Positions 1 through 12,596 of a stretch of DNA of 64,000 nucleotides are shown piece by piece. The position numbers and the translations under genes were made by a program. The DNA is from Halichoerus grypus (Eukaryota; Chordata; Mammalia; Carnivora; Phocidae), in the NCBI RefSeq assembly GCF_964656455.1, contig NC_135718.1:21588449-21652448 (forward strand), given 5' to 3'. Numbering within the stretch: position 1 is the first letter of the stretch; each line of letters opens with the position of its first letter. Below the pieces are notes generated by a model. That model did no database searches. It saw only the letters and a list, made by a program, of their open reading frames with translations, and was not told the DNA's origin.

Positions 1-402
1 AGCAGGGACTTTCTTTCACTGATGAACTTTAACAGAATCCCAAAAAGTATTATTTTCTATTTCAGAATGTATGGTGAGGTCATCCCAAGAGTTGGCACCT
101 CTATATCCCTAGAGTGTCTGCCAGTGAATCTCTTGCCATTCTAGCATGAGTAGTTGGCTTCCAGTTCAAGTCCAATTCTTCTGAAAACAGAACTGCTGTT
201 TTACACTGTCTTGGCATTATAGAATTCCTTGTACTGCTGACTTCAGAATTTTGCTGAAACCATCCCCATGAAATTGGTAATTCATTAAGTGCCAAGGGCT
301 GGCTGAGTTCATTCCTATCACATCGACTGTTTTTGTGTGGTATATATTCATTCTCTCTCAGTATCTGTGTATCTATGTATCTATCTCCAGAGCCTCATTT
401 TA

Positions 403-590
403 TTTTTTTAAAAGATTTTATTTATTTATTTGAGAGAGAGAATGAGAGAGACATGAGAGAGGGGAGGGTCAAAGGGAGAAGCAGACTCCCTGCCGAGCAG
501 GGAGCCCAATGCGGGACTCGATCCTGGGACTCCGGGATCATGACCTGAGCCGAAGGCAGTCGCTCAGCCAACTGAGCCACCCGGGCACCC
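403..590 (-). mobile_element. SINEC retroposon (arctoid type)
   Basis: tRNA-Lys-derived SINE in antisense: T-rich tail complement and the TTTATTTATTTATTTGAGAG motif at the left, GAGCCACCCGGGCACCC head complement at the right. Target-site duplication at 386-402 and 591-607 is 17 bp with one mismatch. The duplication fixes both ends of the insertion. Confidence 0.96.
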
Positions 591-1014
591 TCCAGAGACT
601 CATTTTAATTAAAAGATGGATCTGTTCTGTTCCTTTTGGAAGGGCTTTCCTCCACCAATTTCACTTAGTCCATGGGTTTTGGGTTCCTCGGAGTCTATGA
701 GAAGGTAACATGGAAACCAAACCTTAGAGAAACCAACTTGTTTCCTTGAGAAGGACATTATTGTCATGAAAAGTGATTGCAAACATCAGTAAAATTATAT
801 GAGGGAGAGTAAAACATCTCATTACTGTAGAGTCAGGCTTATCCCCTTTATGAGCTCCATTTAATTCATTATTAAAGGCTAGGACATTTCAAAAAATTTT
901 ATCAGCCTTCTGTTAAGGTCAAAGTGGTAAGATTCACATTTACATGTTTTATAAATTGTGTTATTTCAAGGACTCTCTCTTTCATTTGAGGAGGCAAACT
1001 GAAATGTGAAGTGG

Positions 1015-1225
1015 AGGGGCCTGGGCTGAGTCAGAAGGTGTGCTCCTTCTTTCTCTGCTGTTACCTGGCTCTGTGACCTCAAATATGGTGCTTAGTTTCC
1101 ATAAGTAAGGAGATAAAAATACTGTTTACAAAGTTGGTTGTGAGGGATCTGTAAGTTAGGAGAATGGCTGATGTGGTGAGGGCCTGACTCACTGTAGGTG
1201 TCCAGTGAATGTTTGGCTCAACATC
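1015..1225 (+). mobile_element. MIR fragment
   Basis: Order of MIR core features: CTGTGACCTCAAATATGG where the core has the 'tgtgaccttgg' block, then GTTTCC..AGTAAGGAGATAAAAAT, then a GTAGGTGTCCAGTGAATG end. Diverged, ends approximate. Confidence 0.6.
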
Positions 1226-1467
1226 TACATCAATCTTTTCTAAGACATTTGTTCAGGAAGTTTCATGAAATGCCAGTGGTTGTGATTTGTGAGCACTGGT
1301 CCAGGATATTCTTGGGCTAGGGGACCATCGTCTGACCTCATCCTGGAATATTAGAGTGTTTTAGTGCTTTCTGTGTGGCTTTTGAACAAGTTTCATAACT
1401 TTCCTTGACCATTTCATTCTCTCATCTGGACTACTAGCACAACATCGCAGTTCAGTGTAACTTGGGC

Positions 1468-1705
1468 TCTGAGTGAGACTGCTCGAGTCTTGATCTCAGC
1501 TCTACTATTTAATAAATAGCAAATATAGTCCAAAACATTGGACAGGTTGCAGAAGCTTCTCTGCGCCTCTTTCCTTATCTGTTAAATAAGCATAATCATA
1601 ATAGCCACCTCATAGGGTCTCCAAGAAGCTCATGTGAACCGATACATGGAAAATGTTCTAGAGAGTACCTGTCACATGATACGTGCTCAATAAATGTTAA
1701 TTGAA
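1468..1705 (+). mobile_element. MIR fragment
   Basis: Nearly full MIR order is visible: GATCTCAGCTCTACTATTTA, a TCTTTCCTTATCTGTTAAAT block, CCACCTCATAGGGTC, and the end ACGTGCTCAATAAATGTTAA. Diverged, with approximate ends. Confidence 0.8.
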
Positions 1706-2504
1706 TGATTTTTATTTCTTCCTAGTCCTCGCTTGAATGAAATCACCCATCATGGAAATCAGAATGCTGAGTACACTGTTAATGCACTGTTAATGCCACG
1801 GCAGTTCTCTGAAGAAAAAGAAAATGTGTCTAATGCTCCCGGTTTTATTTCATCTGAATTTTTCTCTCTCCCCCCAAACCCTGATTTCTCTTTGCGGCAG
1901 AGCAGCAATAAAAACAACAATGACAACTCCAGTCTGAGGCCAAACTGCCAGAAACCAAGGATGAAAAAGATCACCCCTCCTCCCTAGTGTTCTCCTGTGC
2001 CCTTGGGCTTGCTTATGCTTTACATATTTCCTCAGGAGCAATGTAGCTGTGAGTAGAGTTCTTCCTGGAAACAGAGGCAGAAGGTTCCTGCTTCCCTTAT
2101 GGCAGGCTCATGTTCTCACTCAGGGAATCAAGCATTTCTTCCCCTTCCTGTTTCAGCGGTTCCCACCCCCAGCCTCAGACCAACTCAAGACACGTAGGGC
2201 TGCTACCTGGGAGAGTCTCCCTGAGCCCCATGAGAGAGTTCAGAGTGCCTCTCGGACAACAAAACTTTGGATTGGACTATGACTTCAGCTGTGACTTTTT
2301 TTCCTGGCAAACTCTGTGTTGGGTGACACAAGAAGATGCCCTCTGAAGAGTATAATCCAGTCACAAAGGCCAAAGGTTGAGGGGAAGTTGCCATTTTTCC
2401 TTGTCGTTTACCCATCAAGGGTCTGTCTCCCTGAATCTTTGAGTTCTTGGTATCCTAGCTTTGGACAGCTGCCCTGGTATTTGAGTGTGTGTATACCAGG
2501 GCTA

Positions 2505-2640
2505 TGAGCACTGGTTTGAAGTTTGTAGTTCTGCCACTCTAGCTGTATGATTCAGGGCCTTCAGTTAATCTCTCTGAGCTTCAAATTCCTCTTCTGTGTG
2601 ATGGGAGTAGTCATGCCTGTCCTGCCTGCTTGATCAAATA
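2505..2640 (+). mobile_element. MIR fragment
   Basis: Matches MIR order with a GTTCTGCCACTCTAGCTGTA block followed by CTTCAGTTAATCTCTCTGAG and a TTCCTCTTCTGTGTGATGGG block. The 3' end is not recognisable. Confidence 0.75.
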
Positions 2641-3346
2641 AAATCCCAGCTTTGTGCATCTGAAAACTTGGGGTCCCAGAGCTGGGTAGAAAGCTTACGT
2701 GTTACCTCACACAGCCTTTGTCTGCTTCAAACATCTGCCCCTTACTGGCACCCTGGAGAAGTGATCCTCCAGCTTCAGACTGAGCTTTGGCTGGGGAGCT
2801 GCCCTCCTCCGAAGCTCCAGTTGTTAGAACGGTCTGCCATGGCCTGGGCTGAAATCTGAACCCTCCAGTAACTTTCACCTGCTAGTTTCTGTTTCACCTC
2901 TGGACTCAACAATACATTTTACCCCAAAGTATTCTATATATTGAAGACTATCGTAAAAAGTCCCACCACAGATTTTTTTAACTAGTTATCAAATCATCTT
3001 TTCAGCTCCTTTGCCTGCTCTGCCCTTGGAGTTCTGGTCTAGATTGACTGCATAGAACAGGACATGGTGCAGGGTGGTCTGATTCTAAGGGATCCTTGTG
3101 ACATCAGTTATAAAACTTTCCCTGGAGTTCCCTGGGGGCAGGTGTTATTATTACTAATGGCAGGTGTCCCCACACATAGTGGGGATGCACAAATCCTAGA
3201 GCCATAATTGGAAACACATGCTTCTTAACATGCTTTAAATTATTTTATTTAACTTGGAAGTTTTCTCCCTTCTATCACCTTGAATTATTTTTTATTCTGA
3301 ACAATATTAGAGATATATCAAATTTTAGTAAAAAAAAAGAGAGAGA

Positions 3347-3518
3347 GGGGTGCCTGGGTGGCTCAGTCATTAAGCGTCTGCCTTTGGCTCAGGTCATGAT
3401 CCCAGGGTCCTGGGATCGAGCCCTGAATCGGGCTCCCTGCTCGGCAGGTGCTTCTCCCTCTCCCCCTGCTTGTGTTCCCTCTCTCGCTGTGTCTCTCTCT
3501 GTCAAATAAATAAATCTT
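3347..3518 (+). mobile_element. SINEC retroposon (arctoid type)
   Basis: Sense copy with GGGGTGCCTGGGTGGCTCAG head, GTCATGATCCCAGGG centre and CAAATAAATAAATC tail. It sits in a purine run. A 16-bp A8(GA)4 direct repeat at 3331-3346 and 3519-3534 is the likely target duplication, though its low complexity makes the exact limits soft. Confidence 0.95.
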
Positions 3519-3599
3519 AAAAAAAAGAGAGAGAGACCTAGAGAACAAATTTAAGGAATAAAATGGAAGTCATTTGTAACCCATCTATTTGTAAGAAAA

Positions 3600-3835
3600 T
3601 AAAATTATATTTTTATACCTCATACCTTGGTCGTGCATATATGCGTTTATGTGTAATTGTTGAAATTATGCAACACATGATTCTGTGGTTCTACATTTTG
3701 CTGTCTTACTGAATATTATGTTCTTTTCCAGTGCCATTACCAATTATTTATAAGTGTTATCATTATAATGGTTGTATCATAATATTCTATTGAATGAATG
3801 CTCTATAATTTACTTAATGAATTACACCCTATTGT
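3600..3835 (-). mobile_element. Old L1 3'-region fragment (tentative)
   Basis: The stretch has the feel of an antisense L1 3' region: GGTTGTATCATAATATTCTA followed by a variant of the block usually read as 'tataatttatttaa'. Strongly diverged, family and ends unsure. Confidence 0.4.
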
Positions 3836-3839
3836 AATC

Positions 3840-6180
3840 CTTAATTTGCATTCTCCTAGTTCTTAGGAGCTTCAGGGCTGTTCTCTTTGAGAAATGGAAA
3901 TTTGGGAAAAGGCAATACCTCTAGATTCCTGCAGAAGGATTACCCCCTGTAATCCCTTCACCCCATTCTTCTTTTCCTAAGTGGGCAGAGTTAACAGGAC
4001 ATACAGACCAGATCCTATTAGAGCTGGAAAGGTGAAAAAAATGGGTTGATTTGTGTGTAGGTGTGGGTGTATGTGTGCAATTCACAAATTCAAATGTAAA
4101 ATGCTATACTGGGGATTTATCTGATTAACAAGAGGTTTGGGTTTGTTTCATTTACTTATACAAATTGGGTCCACCAAGGGCTTGAGTGGCCTCTTTCCTC
4201 CATAGGAAGGCTTTACCTTTCTTGATCAAGGAAATCAAGGAAATTCAAGTATCAAGAAATTGTTCTTTAATGTCAGGAAGAATGCACTTGAACTCCCAGC
4301 TGGAAATCCAAGAATCCCAAATATGTTTTCCACTGCCATAACCTGGGGCTCCCTTTCTCGCTAGAGCATAGCCCTGGCAGCATGAAGGCTCCACTTCCAT
4401 ATAATCAGCTCAGTCATCTGGGGTAATTGTTTAGGGGGCAATACCCCACGTCTCTGCAGACATAGACCAGTCACCAAAATAGCAAACTAGAAATCTGTGT
4501 CTTTTACAAAATCCCCAAGCAAATTTTGTCAGGTAAATTTAAGAAATGGATCATGACCCATTTCTAGGCTATCAACTTAGCCTGAAAAACAGTTGCCCCA
4601 CACCTGTATTTCCAAGGAGTATCAATGTCTTAGATACCAGGCTTTACTTAATGAATTGTTTCATCTTTAGAGACTATCAAAATCACATGACTGGAAAGGA
4701 GTAGCTTCATAAACCTATATCAAGGCTGATGGAAGGGGTTTTCTCCAGTATAGAAGTGATCATTTTTGAAAGAAGCATCCTACTTCTCCCCAAAGGGATT
4801 GCCACTAATAGAGAACCAGCTGCTCCCTCCATCATGGGCCAATACCACCCTTGTGGAATGGATACAAACTGTGTTATCACCTATGGGGACTGGCTGATTT
4901 GAGGCAGTAGCATATGGTTGACTGTTAAAATAAAACCAAACAGAAAATTGTGGTTGCTTAGCCTCAGTAGAATCCTCAAGAGCCAATACAAACGACTAAG
5001 CCCAGACACAGCCTCACTCCATCTGTGCTTTTATCTCCAGCCCAGAGGAACAACCTTACTGGGCTTGGTGTGCTGGGATGCTTCCAACACACTGTCCAGA
5101 CATTCCTGTAGGCACAGGTTTCTGTTTGTGCAGATGAGAAACTACTGATTGTGTATCTCATGTGCCTATCAGGAAGGTGAAAAATCACCTCGCAAGATGA
5201 CCTGGTCCCAGGAGTGAGGGTGTCTGTATCTGGGGGATGGGTCCTCATAGTGGTAGGCTGCAGTAAAAAGGAGTAAAAGTTCCAGGTTCTTCCCTTTCCC
5301 ATGGTATAATTTCAACAACCAGGGAAACCAGGTCTTTAAACCTCTAACTTTGGTCCTAACACTGACAAAAATAATAGATAAGAAATATCTTATGAAAAAG
5401 CATGAAAGGGAGAAAGTATGGGAAGGAGGGGTGGGAGAGAGGTATGACCAGCTTTCTCTACTCTCCACATTTAAAAACATTCCAAAGTGTGAGTGGCTTG
5501 AAAATAAGAATAGCTTCTCTTTTCTTTGCTGGGGCACCTGCAAGAGGCATGCATGTTTTTTGTTCCATCGGTGTGGGGTTGTTAGATTTTGTGGACAGGA
5601 GCTATAGGTGCTTGGCTTCCAGCAGAGCAGGAACCATAGTAAAGTGGGGCACCCCTCCCTTGAAGAGTTGTTCCCTACAAGAAATGCAGATGAGCCTCAG
5701 CAATATTTGCTCATTGCCTGGGTTTCCTAGAGCATTCAGGAAATAAGAAGCAGGTTTCAGGAGCGTGTGCCCAGTTCTCCCAAGGAGGAGGAGAGAGGTG
5801 GAGATGGCTCTAGTCATGCTGGGTCTGAGACCCTTCTCAAAAGCAACTGGTCACTCTCAGAGTCTGGGCATCAGTTAAGCCCAGAAGGTTGTAGATCTTG
5901 AAATCCCTTTCAGTAAAGGATGTAAGTGCTGGGGAGATAGGCTTGGTGCCCTGGAGCGAGGCCTGAGGGAACTCATAGGTGTTTCAGTAAGAGCAAAGCC
6001 ATGGATCATAACCAGTGCAGGTACGGCTGATGTACAGCAGGCGAAATGGGCCCAAACAGGAGGACAGGAGCCAGAGGGCAGAAATTCCAGGGGCAGTCCA
6101 CCTGCCCCAACTTGAGGAGAGAACTCAGGCAGCTCCTCAGATTGCCTGATTTATTTGATTGTAAACCTTGCTTGCTTTTC
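3840..6180. other. No recognised gene or repeat
   Basis: About 2.3 kb of apparently unique non-coding DNA. Several 70-124-codon open frames overlap on both strands between 4780 and 5820. They show no domain, signal or compositional coding pattern, and overlapping frames on both strands argue for chance. Confidence 0.5.
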
Positions 6181-6718
6181 TTATCAGTCCACTTTTTTCT
6201 GACAATAAAAGCAACAAATACTTGACACAAGTTTCTAGCAATATAAATTATAAAATCTAATATGGCAATCACCCATTATTAAGTTAATACTTATAGATAA
6301 CCACCATTAACTAATATATATTCTTCCAATTTTCTTTTTTTTCTTTTAAGATTTTCATTTATTTATTTGTCAGAGAGAGAGAGCACAAGCAGGGGGAGTG
6401 GCAGGCAGAGGGAGAAGCAGGCTCCCCGCTGAGCAGGGAGCCCCATGCGGGACTCGATCTCAGGACCCTGGGATCATGACCTGAGCCAAAGGCAGACGCT
6501 CAACTGACTGAGTCACCCAGGTGTCCCTATTCTTCCAATTTTCTGTCGATGCTTTCAGGAACATATAAAATGATTGTGTGCATATTTGTAAAATAATGTT
6601 TCCGTACACAGACACCCACACAGAGACATCAGTTCCTGTAATGCATATTATGTAACTTGCCTTTTCTTCCCTGACAATAGATTTCATTTTTTCGCCTTTT
6701 GATCCATGCAAATCTACC
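6180..6718 (-). mobile_element. Old L1 3'-region fragment, interrupted (tentative)
   Basis: Sequence on both sides of the SINEC at 6336-6527 (for example TATGTAACTTGCCTTTTCTT and TTTGATCCATGCAAAT) resembles antisense L1 3'-region sequence. Diverged, with family and limits uncertain. Confidence 0.4.
6336..6527 (-). mobile_element. SINEC retroposon (arctoid type)
   Basis: Antisense copy with the TTTATTTGTCAGAGAGAGAG motif at left and GAGTCACCCAGGTGTCCC at right. A perfect 17-bp target-site duplication, TATTCTTCCAATTTTCT, lies at 6319-6335 and 6528-6544. Confidence 0.97.
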
Positions 6719-6726
6719 TCTTTCTT

Positions 6727-8090
6727 TTTTTTAAGTAATAGATTTTAATTTTTTAGAGCAGTTCTAGAGTCAAAGAAAAATTGAGCAGAGGTATCCACAT
6801 ACCCTCTCCTGGTCACACACACAGCCTCCCTCACTTTCGACATCCCACAACATAGTGGTGCATTTGTTACACTCTGTGAACCAACATTAGCACATGCTTA
6901 TCAATCATAGTTTACATTAAGATCACTCATAATAGTGTATACTTTAGGGATTCTGATAAATGTATAGTGACATACCATTACAGAATCAGGAATAGTTTCT
7001 CTGTCCTAAAGATTCTTTGTATTCTGCCTATATATTCCTTCTCCCCCTGAACTCCTGGCAACCACTGATCATTTGATCATCTGCAGAGTTTTGTCCTTTC
7101 CAGAATGTCATATAGTTGGAATCATACAGTATGTAGCCTTTTCAGATTGACCTCTTTCACTTTACAATATGCATTTAAGGATTCTCCATGCCTTGATGTG
7201 GCTTGGTAACTCATTTTCTTTTAGAGCTGAATAATACTCTATTGTATGACTGTACCACAGTTTTTCCCCCTGTTGAAGGATATCTCAGTTGCTTCCGGCT
7301 TTTGACAGTTATGAATAGGTGGCTGTAAACATTTGCATGCAGGTTTTTCTGTGGACCTAAGTTCTCAACTCATTTGGGTTGATACCAAGGAATGTTATGG
7401 CTGAATTATGTGATAAGAATGTGTTTAGTTTTGTGAAAAACAACCTGCCATACTGTCTTTCAAAGTGGATTGTGCCTTTCATGAATCATTCCTTTGCTGT
7501 TGTATTTAAAAAGTCATTGGGAAACTCAGTCATTTATATTTTCTTGTGTTATCTTCTAGGAATTTTATAGTTTTGTATTTTAAATTTGGGTATATGATCT
7601 ATTTTGAATTAATGTTTGTGAAGGGTATATTTGTGTGGGTCTATTTCTAGGCTCTCTATTCTTTTCCATTGATCTATTTGTTTATTCTTTTGTCAATACC
7701 ACATTGCCTTGATTATGGTAGCTTTGTAGTAAGTCTTAAAGTCAGGTAGTGTCAATCCTGCAACTTTGTTCTTCTCCTTCAATATTGTGTCAGCTATTCT
7801 GGGTCTTTTGCCTCTCCATGTAGATTTTCGAATCACTTTGTTGATATCCACAAAATAACTTGTTGGAATTTCTGCCTAGGATTATATTGAATCTATAGAT
7901 CAAGTTGAAAAGAAACCACATCTTAACACTATTGAATCCGTACTCATGAATATGAAATATCTCTCAATTTAGTTTTTCTTTGATTTCTTTCAACAGAGTT
8001 TTGTAATTTTCTTTATATAGATCTTTTGAATATTTTGTTGGATTTATACCTAAGTACTTCATTTCTGATGCTAATGTTATCTCACCCTAT
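6727..8090 (-). mobile_element. L1 fragment, 3' UTR and end of ORF2, antisense
   Basis: Reads left to right as the reverse complement of an old mammalian L1. First comes the 3' end (GAGCAGTTCTAGAGTCAAAG, CCACTGATC, CATATAGTTGGAATCATACA), then ORF2 sequence (TCCATTGATCTATTTGTTTA, GATTATATTGAATCTATAGA). No frame stays open beyond about 60 codons, so the reverse transcriptase is dead. The copy is 5'-truncated near 8090. Confidence 0.88.
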
Positions 8091-9470
8091 TTAATGGCTA
8101 CAAAAAAAGGCTATTAAATGAATGTATTTAAGAACTCTCATTAAATTTTCAGTGCATATTTAATTTGGGTAGCTTTAAAAAGTGAACAAACAAAAAGCAT
8201 ACCTTTGGCCATCCACCAAAGCAGAGATGGTGATACCTTACTTGGTCAAGCTGGAGGCCCAGAAAATTAAGGATACCAATCTATATTTAATCACCCAGAG
8301 GTACAGTTGTCCAATACACCAGCATAAAGAGCAGCAAACTAGATTATACAATAGGGTGAATCTACTCAAAAATAAGTACCTGAAAACAACTGATAGATAG
8401 ACAGATGGGTTTTCATTCTTGTGTGTTTCCAAGAACCACTGATTCAAAATAGTATAGAGGAACCTTAACACTTTTCTAGTGCTCAGGTTATATGTGTAAC
8501 CAAGCCAGGGAAGCTTAAAGTGATGTTTCATAACACTAGTCTAAATTTTGATCCATTAGAGATCATTTGGGGATACCTTTGATTTGTATGTTCTCACATT
8601 TCTGATGTACTCCAAAAGATAAGACTTTAAAGGGGGCTTCTCTTTGAACATTTAGGGAGAGTTTCAATTTATTATTTGTTTGCCATCCCCTTTAAAAATC
8701 TGGAAACCTCTTCTTTAGAATTTAGTCAGTTGTCTCTACGATATCCTGAAACCTCTTCCATCCTACCTGCTCAGGAAATGTGAGCCCTGAATTGTACCTG
8801 ATTTGAAGTTTAAACGGACTTTACCTCAAGTGTAATGGCAACTCCACTGTTCATTCACCAGGCTATTAAGCCTGTCATTTCCCAAGGCACCCTACAGAGC
8901 AAAGTTTTATTTAATTGTTTAAGGAAGAAAAATATTTAGGTGCCCTGCTTGTCTGAAGCTTTTTTTCCTGGACTTTGCCATCTGTTAGCATCTAAGTTAG
9001 AGAGAAACTTTGTGAGATGGCCCCATGAAGGTCAAAGACCACAATAAAATTGTAATACACATGTCTGAAAAGGATGATTTGAGGATAAACACATAGCACA
9101 GAAGAACTGTTCTTCCTCACTTTTATCTAAATGTTTTTAAAAAATATTTGAAGAGAATGGTCATGAGGCTAAAATTACAAAATAAATCCAGATGAGCAAA
9201 CCCTATTTCTTTGACTCACTACTTTATCCATTACTTAAAGTTTTATCTGTAAGGCCAGTAATCAGTATAAGCCTAACACTAACATTACTGGCTTCCAACA
9301 ATTATCAGTCATTTTCATCAGATTGATTCAGAGTGAGAAATTTCAACAGGCTGGTTTAAAAGGAATTGCTCAATCACCCCATAGATACATAAGAAATAAT
9401 AAATGTTGACTGTTGTACAACACTGAGGTTTTATGGTTGTTGGTTAGATAGCATTCATGTGGTGCTAGAT
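8090..9470. other. No recognised gene or repeat
   Basis: About 1.4 kb of AT-rich non-coding DNA. An open frame of 97 codons on the minus strand (8238-8531) has no recognisable domain and overlaps a plus-strand frame. Confidence 0.45.
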
Positions 9471-9527
9471 AACTGGTATACCGGTCTGTGGAAAGTAGTC
9501 AATAAATATTAGCTATATACACTCATA

Positions 9528-9662
9528 TTTCATTGATTCTAAGGTACTTTGATAATGGTGCCTTCTTGATATTTCCAGAAGCTCTCTATAGAAGGTTTTT
9601 GGTCAGTGGCACTATCAGTGTCACCTAGATGACATTGACTATTATATTCCATTGATTCTAAG
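9528..9662. repeat. Pair of short direct repeats
   Basis: CATTGATTCTAAG occurs at 9531-9543 and again at 9650-9662, each preceded by TT/TC. The sequence between is not duplicated. The motif recalls termini of old DNA transposons, but no family could be named. Confidence 0.45.
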
Positions 9663-9669
9663 ATGCATC

Positions 9670-10510
9670 CAGAACTTTGAAGATGTTAAAATGCAAAAAT
9701 CCTGCTTATTATAGAAAATTTCATCAAGACTCCCCAGGATAGTGGTGATTTGTGAGTATAGCTGAAACCCAGCTCCACAGATTCAGAGTATCTGTGGAAA
9801 TAGAGGTTTGTCGGCATGCTACAATACAGAGTCAGAACTTCAGGTTAGTAAAGAGCAGGGGGACCTGGAGAGTGTGGTGAATGGTCCCTTCCATTAAAGC
9901 AGGTCAGTGCTATCTTCTTTCATGTCCTAGGTAACTGAAGGAAGAGCATTTTGGGTGACTCATGAGTGTTCTCTAAGTTGCGTAAACATCTTAAGAACAA
10001 AATCTTCAAAAAACAAAGCTTTCTTTTACACTTATAGTTTGAAGGTATAAAATATATTCCTTAGGGTCTCCTCATGCTGACTTAGGATAGTGTTTAATTA
10101 AGCTGCCCATAAATAGTATTGGAAAAGCCAGGGAGAGTTTAAATACCTATAATTAAAGGCACTCATTGTATGTTTTGCCTTTTTTGTTTCTTAACAGTTT
10201 GTAAGCTACCCAGAGACAAATTAATATTTTATTCCATTCAGTGTTTCATAATCTTTAATGGAGTGAATAGGGTTAACATTGGACATTTAATGGATGTTTA
10301 CAAACATCACAAGAAAATCAATACTGCCATTTCATTGTTTACATAATATTGGACCAAAAGCATTCCCCAGGTTAAGTCCCACACCTGGCTCCAAATAATC
10401 TACACCTGTTCAGAGGGAAAAAAAATCATTCTCTTAAAACAAAAAGCTTCTCAGAGCACCTTCTATAGACTTGGAGGGTCACTGCAAAAATAGGCATCCC
10501 TAGACTATTG
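9670..10510. other. No recognised gene or repeat
   Basis: Non-coding and AT-rich. No open frame of note and no confident repeat was seen. Confidence 0.45.
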
Positions 10511-10528
10511 AAAAAATTACACTACGTG

Positions 10529-10712
10529 AGGCGCCTGGGTGGCTTAGTCGTTAAGTGTCTGCCTTCAGCTCAGGTCATGATCCCGGGGTCCTGGGATCGA
10601 GTCCCACATTGGGCTCTCTGCTCAGCAGGAAGCCTGCTTCTCCCTCTCCCACTCCCCCTGCTTGTGTTCCCTCTCTCGCTGTCTCTCTGTCAAATAAATA
10701 AAAAAAAATCTT
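10529..10712 (+). mobile_element. SINEC retroposon (arctoid type)
   Basis: Sense copy: GGCGCCTGGGTGGCTTAGTC head, CATGATCCCGGGGTCCTGGG centre, CAAATAAATAAAAAAAAATC tail. Imperfect flanking duplication: AAAAAATTACACTACG at 10511-10526 against AAAAAAGGACACTACA just after the tail. A 68-codon frame reads through it, as is common for SINEC heads. Confidence 0.95.
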
Positions 10713-11007
10713 AAAAAAGGACACTACAGGGATCCTGACTGTCCATGTCAAAATCCTGGAAAGGGGAAGTTAACAGTCAAGAGGAGTCAAGCTGAGTGCT
10801 AAGCTGATTCTAGATATTCTTTCTGCCAAAGGATTCCCATTACTTCCTTGTGTCTATGTCTAGAAAGTGTCCGTGGCATTATTAATTATCAGGTTGGGAA
10901 TTAAGCTACTGAATATCCTCCTTGTCTAAGATACAGCTTTGATTTCCTGCCCAGAGCCCCTGTGGTTCCCTAGGAGGGCAAAGGTGCTGTCAAGGTGGGG
11001 TGAAGAG

Positions 11008-11160
11008 GTGTCTAATTCTAGTTCCACCATATAGTAGCTGTGAGAACTTACCTAAGTTCTCTGGTTCTGAACTTTAGTTTCCTCCTTTCTTAAAAGGGAT
11101 GGTGGTGATTAATAATACTGCCTTGTAGGGTATGGTGAAAACTAGAAACAATAAGATACA
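11008..11160 (+). mobile_element. MIR fragment
   Basis: TAGTTCCACCATATAGTAGC, then GAACTTTAGTTTCCTCC, then GTGGTGATTAATAATACTGC followed by CTTGTAGGGT follow MIR core order. Ends approximate. Confidence 0.75.
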
Positions 11161-11202
11161 GTAAGCATCTGTGCATAGAAATGTCCATTCCCATTCTCCC
11201 AT

Positions 11203-11225
11203 CTTTTTTTTTTTTTTTTTTTTTT
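11203..11225. repeat. Poly-T tract, 23 nt
   Basis: An uninterrupted run of T directly before about 300 bp of moderate-GC sequence. It could be the poly-A end of an antisense retroposed copy, but the sequence to its right was not recognised as SINEC, L1 or any gene. Confidence 0.9.
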
Positions 11226-11379
11226 CAATCCTGGGTCTCTCTCTCTGGGCCTGGCTGCAGGTGCTACATCTTGATGCCAACCATCCACCGGAAGGTCCAG
11301 ACTTGCTCACTCTCAAATGGCACAAGTCCACGTTCCTTCCATTTGGCAGGGCACCCTCCTTTTTGATAGATTTCTCTGA

Positions 11380-11776
11380 AGTAACCACCAACCTAAATTA
11401 CCAGCATTCATCTTACTCTTCAACACAATTTGTCTGTTTCTGAGTGTTTGTGTTGCTGACCATCCAAGTGGGCATGCTATGATCTCTTTCCCTTCCCAGG
11501 AGAGTCTGGGCTACCCCTTTGTAGCCCTGGACACAGCAGCAATCAGGCAAAGGAGAGCAAGAATGAATCAGTGCAGCCAATCACTATCCCTGGGAACCTG
11601 ATTCAAAGAGAATTTGATATAGAAATTGGGTCATCTGTGTCACCTTCATATAACAACAACATCAACAAAAAAAGGTGATGCTACTGGGATGAGGGTCATT
11701 GGGTCACTGGAATCACTATAAGCATTGACATCAAAGTTTCTAAAAGTTCATTGTCAAAACTGTATATATATTTAGT

Positions 11777-11814
<38 letters not shown>

Positions 11815-12590
11815 TATCTTGCCTTATATAACATACAAGTTTCTAAAAACTGTATTTAAAATGTCTCTTATTTCAGTTGTAAAGGGTAACAATCTAGCTG
11901 GAATAATTTGGGTGCTGTATCTTTTCACAGCTAGTAATGCAAATGCAAAACAAGCCTCAAATTGTTTAAAAGTAGAATTATCCCATAATGGCTTGCTTTA
12001 AGGGACAGAAACTGATTACGTAGTTGAGTTCTCTTAAGGAAGGAATTCTGAATTCTGCCTTCAGGAAGCTTCTTTTTTAAATAGATCTTGATGGACAATT
12101 CCATTACAGATCCCATTATTTCAACCAGACAATTATACTTTAAGAACCAAATGTACTGGGATCCCTTTCTCTTTTCTTTTTCTTCATCTGTGTGAGCATG
12201 TATGTGATTCTTGTTTGCAATCGTGCATGCTATTTCAGCTCTGACTTATGTGATTGATTTTATCCTCTTTTCCAAGCAATTAAATAACTCATTCTTGTTA
12301 ATTGAGTTCATGCTAGGAGCCCCTAGATTTTCTTTAGAGTCTGCTTCTGGTGATGACGCTTTCCTTAAGGACCACCAGCCCAGGGCACATTTTCCTTTTC
12401 CAAAACTTCACTGGGGCACAGAAACCTCATGCTTATTATCTTTGTCCTCTTCTCCTTTCTTACATGTGGATCACTTATACCCCTAGTCCAGACTTTCTGG
12501 CAATTCTTAAGGGCTTCTGATAAAACTCAATCTGACCTGATACTTAGGGAAATTGACACTGTTGTTTGTTATTTGTAATTGTGGATGACA
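11380..12590. other. No recognised gene; one microsatellite inside
   Basis: Apart from the (GT)n at 11778-11813 this stretch shows no gene or repeat that could be named. Confidence 0.45.
11778..11813. repeat. (GT)n microsatellite, about 18 units
   Basis: Pure GT dinucleotide run preceded by a short TATATATA stretch. Likely length-polymorphic. Confidence 0.95.
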
Positions 12591-12596
12591 AGCATG

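Noticed and set aside
2668..2859. Small open frame in a somewhat GC-richer patch considered as an exon
   Set aside because: No convincing splice sites in frame, no domain, and nothing in neighbouring sequence supports a transcript.
4976..5746. Cluster of 76-124-codon frames on both strands
   Set aside because: They overlap on opposite strands, have no shared domain, and no splice or promoter context was visible.
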